A stretch of 64,000 bases of DNA, from the NCBI RefSeq assembly GCF_018390555.1, contig NZ_JAHBGB010000002.1:919231-983230 (forward strand). Direction: 5' to 3'. Made by a program: the position numbers and the translations under genes. This DNA is from Ancylobacter oerskovii. Its GTDB lineage: Bacteria > Pseudomonadota > Alphaproteobacteria > Rhizobiales > Xanthobacteraceae. Below, piece by piece: positions 63,909-64,000 of this stretch. The notes under the pieces are model-generated. The model was given only the letters and a program-made list of their open reading frames with translations. It did no database searches and was not told the origin of the DNA. Within the stretch, counting starts at the first letter, position 1. Each line of letters opens with the position of its first letter.

Positions 63909-64000
63909 CTAATTGTGCGTGTCGAAATCGGTGGCGATGGAGATGTCGCGCCAGGCGGCGATGTCGGCCCGGAAGGCGTCCAGCTTCCTTTCCGCTACCG
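63909..64000 (-). CDS. 3' end of an unidentified gene running off the right edge
   Basis: On the minus strand 30 codons end VAERKLDAFRADIAAWRDIS ... DFDTHN and TAG at 63909-63911. The sequence is codon-like and helical, but too short to assign. The gene start lies beyond base 64000. The 209 bp between the AraC gene and this end hold no recognisable gene. Confidence 0.6.
   Translation of the reverse strand, partial: VAERKLDAFRADIAAWRDISIATDFDTHN

Overview
The window is chromosomal DNA of high-GC composition from an alphaproteobacterium, very probably of the order Hyphomicrobiales (Rhizobiales), and plausibly of the Xanthobacteraceae (Ancylobacter/Starkeya/Xanthobacter/Azorhizobium type). The assignment is an inference. 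It rests on the order pckA-like, chvI, chvG, hprK, manX, ptsH, ahcY (22.1-29.6 kb), on GC-rich codon use, and on the palindromic repeat GTCATGCCCGGGC...GCCCGGGGATGAC, which is familiar from this order. Genes are densely packed on both strands. Very long open frames antisense to real genes are GC artefacts and were left out.

Layout. 0-1.1 kb: the end of a DsbA-type thiol oxidoreductase gene, whose last ~100 bp plus 3' flank recur as a decaying tandem array. 1.3-6.8 kb: housekeeping and single genes (VOC protein, PA0069-type radical SAM protein, glycosyltransferase, MoaB, zinc metallopeptidase). 6.1-9.3 kb: an electrophile/quinone-response locus (hydrolase plus MhqO-like dioxygenase, a divergent LysR gene, a convergent OhrR-like MarR gene). 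9.5-12.0 kb: a SorC/EryD-type sugar regulator with a SAF-domain oxidoreductase. 12.1-12.8 kb: a four-unit array of 90-bp palindromic elements. 12.8-20.5 kb: 6-phosphogluconate dehydrogenase, small proteins (two of 30 and 38 residues), ExoD, a double-PAS diguanylate cyclase, ferredoxin-NADP reductase and others.

20.7-29.6 kb is the regulatory core. AhcY lies behind a perfect palindromic operator. HPr, EIIA-Man and HPr kinase form the output end of a regulatory PTS, coupled by overlapping start/stop codons to the ChvG-ChvI sensor pair. Divergent to these lie a HugZ-like protein and a full-length PEP carboxykinase homologue that has lost most catalytic residues. I consider this pseudo-enzyme the most interesting object in the window.

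29.7-43.4 kb: DUF3016 protein, sodium/proton antiporter, RecR, D-Ala-D-Ala ligase, a second diguanylate cyclase and an AmpG-like permease. These are followed by a three-gene transglutaminase / circularly permuted ATP-grasp-alpha-E / transglutaminase-DUF2126 operon, a conserved but poorly understood peptide-bond-forming system. 43.6-53.8 kb: two RND efflux operons separated by a tRNA-Ser(GGA) gene and gene debris. 54.0-64.0 kb: a more accessory-looking stretch with a truncated ABC solute-binding protein gene, an IMPACT-family gene, and a LysR-controlled tripartite tricarboxylate transporter (TctC-TctB-TctA) linked to an RraA-like aldolase/decarboxylase and an FMN alpha-hydroxyacid oxidase. It ends with a divergent SDR/AraC pair and the last codons of a gene running off the right edge.

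All calls were made by eye from sequence and family knowledge. No database search was run.
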